From contig JANWID010000356.1 of NCBI GenBank assembly GCA_025450095.1, positions 1 through 7,356 of the forward strand: 7,356 bases of DNA. The letters run 5' to 3'. The notes beneath the pieces were generated by a model. That model had not been told where the DNA came from, made no database searches, and was given only the letters and a program-made list of their open reading frames with translations. The stretch's first letter is position 1; each line of letters opens with the position of its first letter. Source of the DNA: Bacteroidia bacterium. Its GTDB lineage: Bacteria; Bacteroidota; Bacteroidia; AKYH767-A; OLB10. This document shows, piece after piece, positions 6,686 to 7,356 of the stretch. A program made the translations under genes and the position numbers.

Positions 6686-7356
6686 TTAATGCAGTCTTAC
6701 TCTATAATAGATTCCGGTTTTAAATATGGGTCCGTCGTGTAAAATGCTGGGGTATGGCGCCCCGTTGCGTGCCTTGATGTAACGGAAAATTGTGTGACCG
6801 GCTTCGATATTCCAAACGAATTTTTTACTGATATTCACATTTGCATATATCCCTTGCTGGTTATCTTTCACTTTATAATATCCACCTTCACCTTTATATC
6901 TTTATTAATTTTTTATCGCCCTGAACGCGGCTCCGTGGTAAAAGCCTTTCTTTTTTTTGTATTCGTATCGAAGGTTGTTATTCACCAAACCAAACAAGTT
7001 CATTCGGTCGTTGATCTTCCATTCAATCCCAACCAGGTACATAAAAAAATCGCCATAAAACTCTTTACTCAGATAAACACCGGTTTTAAATTTTAATGCA
7101 GGTGTTACCTGGTAATTTACCATGATGGCGCCTGCAATCTGAAATACATCACCATTAAAACGGAACTGTGTACTATTGGAACGTAATGCTACAAAGGTCA
7201 GCATCTCCCACGAGGTATCTCTAAAAACATGCAGGTAAGCAATGGGTAAAGTCAGGCTTTGCAACCGCTCTTTATGATCTTCGTTAGTGGTTTCCAGAAA
7301 TCTGTTCTCATAAAAAGGGCTTAAAATTATTTTGCTTCGTTTACCCACATCAATCG
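6686..7356 (-). pseudogene. DUF6268-like outer-membrane beta-barrel protein gene, interrupted by tandem TAA codons, 5' end outside window
   Basis: Predicted outer-membrane beta-barrel protein of a Bacteroidota family (DUF6268-like, recognised from memory) of unknown function. The frame is open from the window edge: 149 visible residues with barrel-like alternating strands, including GVYLSKEFYGDFFMYLVGIEW, then LFGLVNNNLRYEYK and FYHGAAFRAIKN. They end at two consecutive stops, TAA (6905-6907) and TAA (6902-6904). The same frame resumes at once with RYKGEGGYYKVKDNQQGIY and 71 residues in total, including WNIEAGHTIFRYIK and a C-terminal strand IFKTGIYYRVRLH, to a TAA at 6686-6688. This tail reads as the missing C-terminal strands of the same barrel, so the gene is disrupted without a net frameshift. 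The GTG at 7346-7348 is not a credible start because the frame continues upstream. Alternatives are sequence error or a shortened, still folded protein. Losing the last strands of a barrel would normally abolish membrane insertion. Confidence 0.75.

Noticed and set aside
6686..6871. An independent 61-residue gene downstream of the tandem stops
   Set aside because: It has no promoter or credible start, and its sequence continues the interrupted barrel protein in the same frame.
6902..6907. TAA reassigned to a sense codon or selenocysteine-like recoding
   Set aside because: Other genes here end normally at TAA, recoding of two adjacent TAA codons has no precedent I know of, and no recoding element is visible.
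6794..7096. A 100-residue plus-strand ORF
   Set aside because: It is antisense to the DUF6268-like gene, shows no recognisable family, and its hydrophobic look comes from the AT-rich complement of barrel codons.
6905..7348. A complete 147-residue protein starting at GTG 7346-7348
   Set aside because: The frame continues upstream to the window edge without a stop, and the C-terminal barrel strands lie in the same frame beyond the tandem stops.

Overview
The window looks like chromosomal DNA of a Bacteroidota organism, probably a Chitinophagales/Sphingobacteriales-like environmental lineage (the order is a guess). The evidence is a type IX secretion (T9SS) type A C-terminal sorting domain, a DUF6268-type outer-membrane protein gene, an ORF6N-domain gene of the kind common in this phylum, perfect TAnnTTTG (-7) promoter elements, AT-rich leaders without Shine-Dalgarno sequences, and moderate GC content.

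Layout, left to right. (1) Positions 1-710 (+): the 3' part of an arsenite methyltransferase gene (arsM), cut by the window start, followed by a strong hairpin terminator with a T-rich tail at 745-812. (2) Positions 931-1473 (-): a small ORF6N-domain DNA-binding protein whose coding sequence contains a near-perfect 35-nt palindrome. It lies between two imperfect 41-nt direct repeats; one is the 3' end of the neighbouring acetyltransferase gene and the other is a decayed copy just past the ORF6N stop codon. (3) Positions 1606-2133 (-): a PaiA-like GNAT N-acetyltransferase. (4) Positions 2155-4701 (-): a large exported protein that I read as two seven-bladed Asp-box propellers plus a T9SS sorting domain. 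It is 21 bp upstream of the GNAT gene, so the two may be co-transcribed. (5) Positions 4702-4950: a divergent promoter region. (6) Positions 4951-6657 (+): recJ, the single-strand-specific exonuclease, complete. (7) Positions 6686-7356 (-): a DUF6268-type outer-membrane protein gene, cut by the window end and interrupted by two adjacent in-frame TAA codons.

The genes do not form one pathway. ArsM (arsenic methylation), RecJ (recombination and repair), the GNAT enzyme and the secreted propeller protein appear to be independent housekeeping or accessory functions. I see no undescribed defence or mobile system that I can defend. The most interesting points are the small ORF6N unit flanked by direct repeats with its internal palindrome, the tandem-stop disruption of the DUF6268 gene, and the double-propeller reading of the secreted protein.
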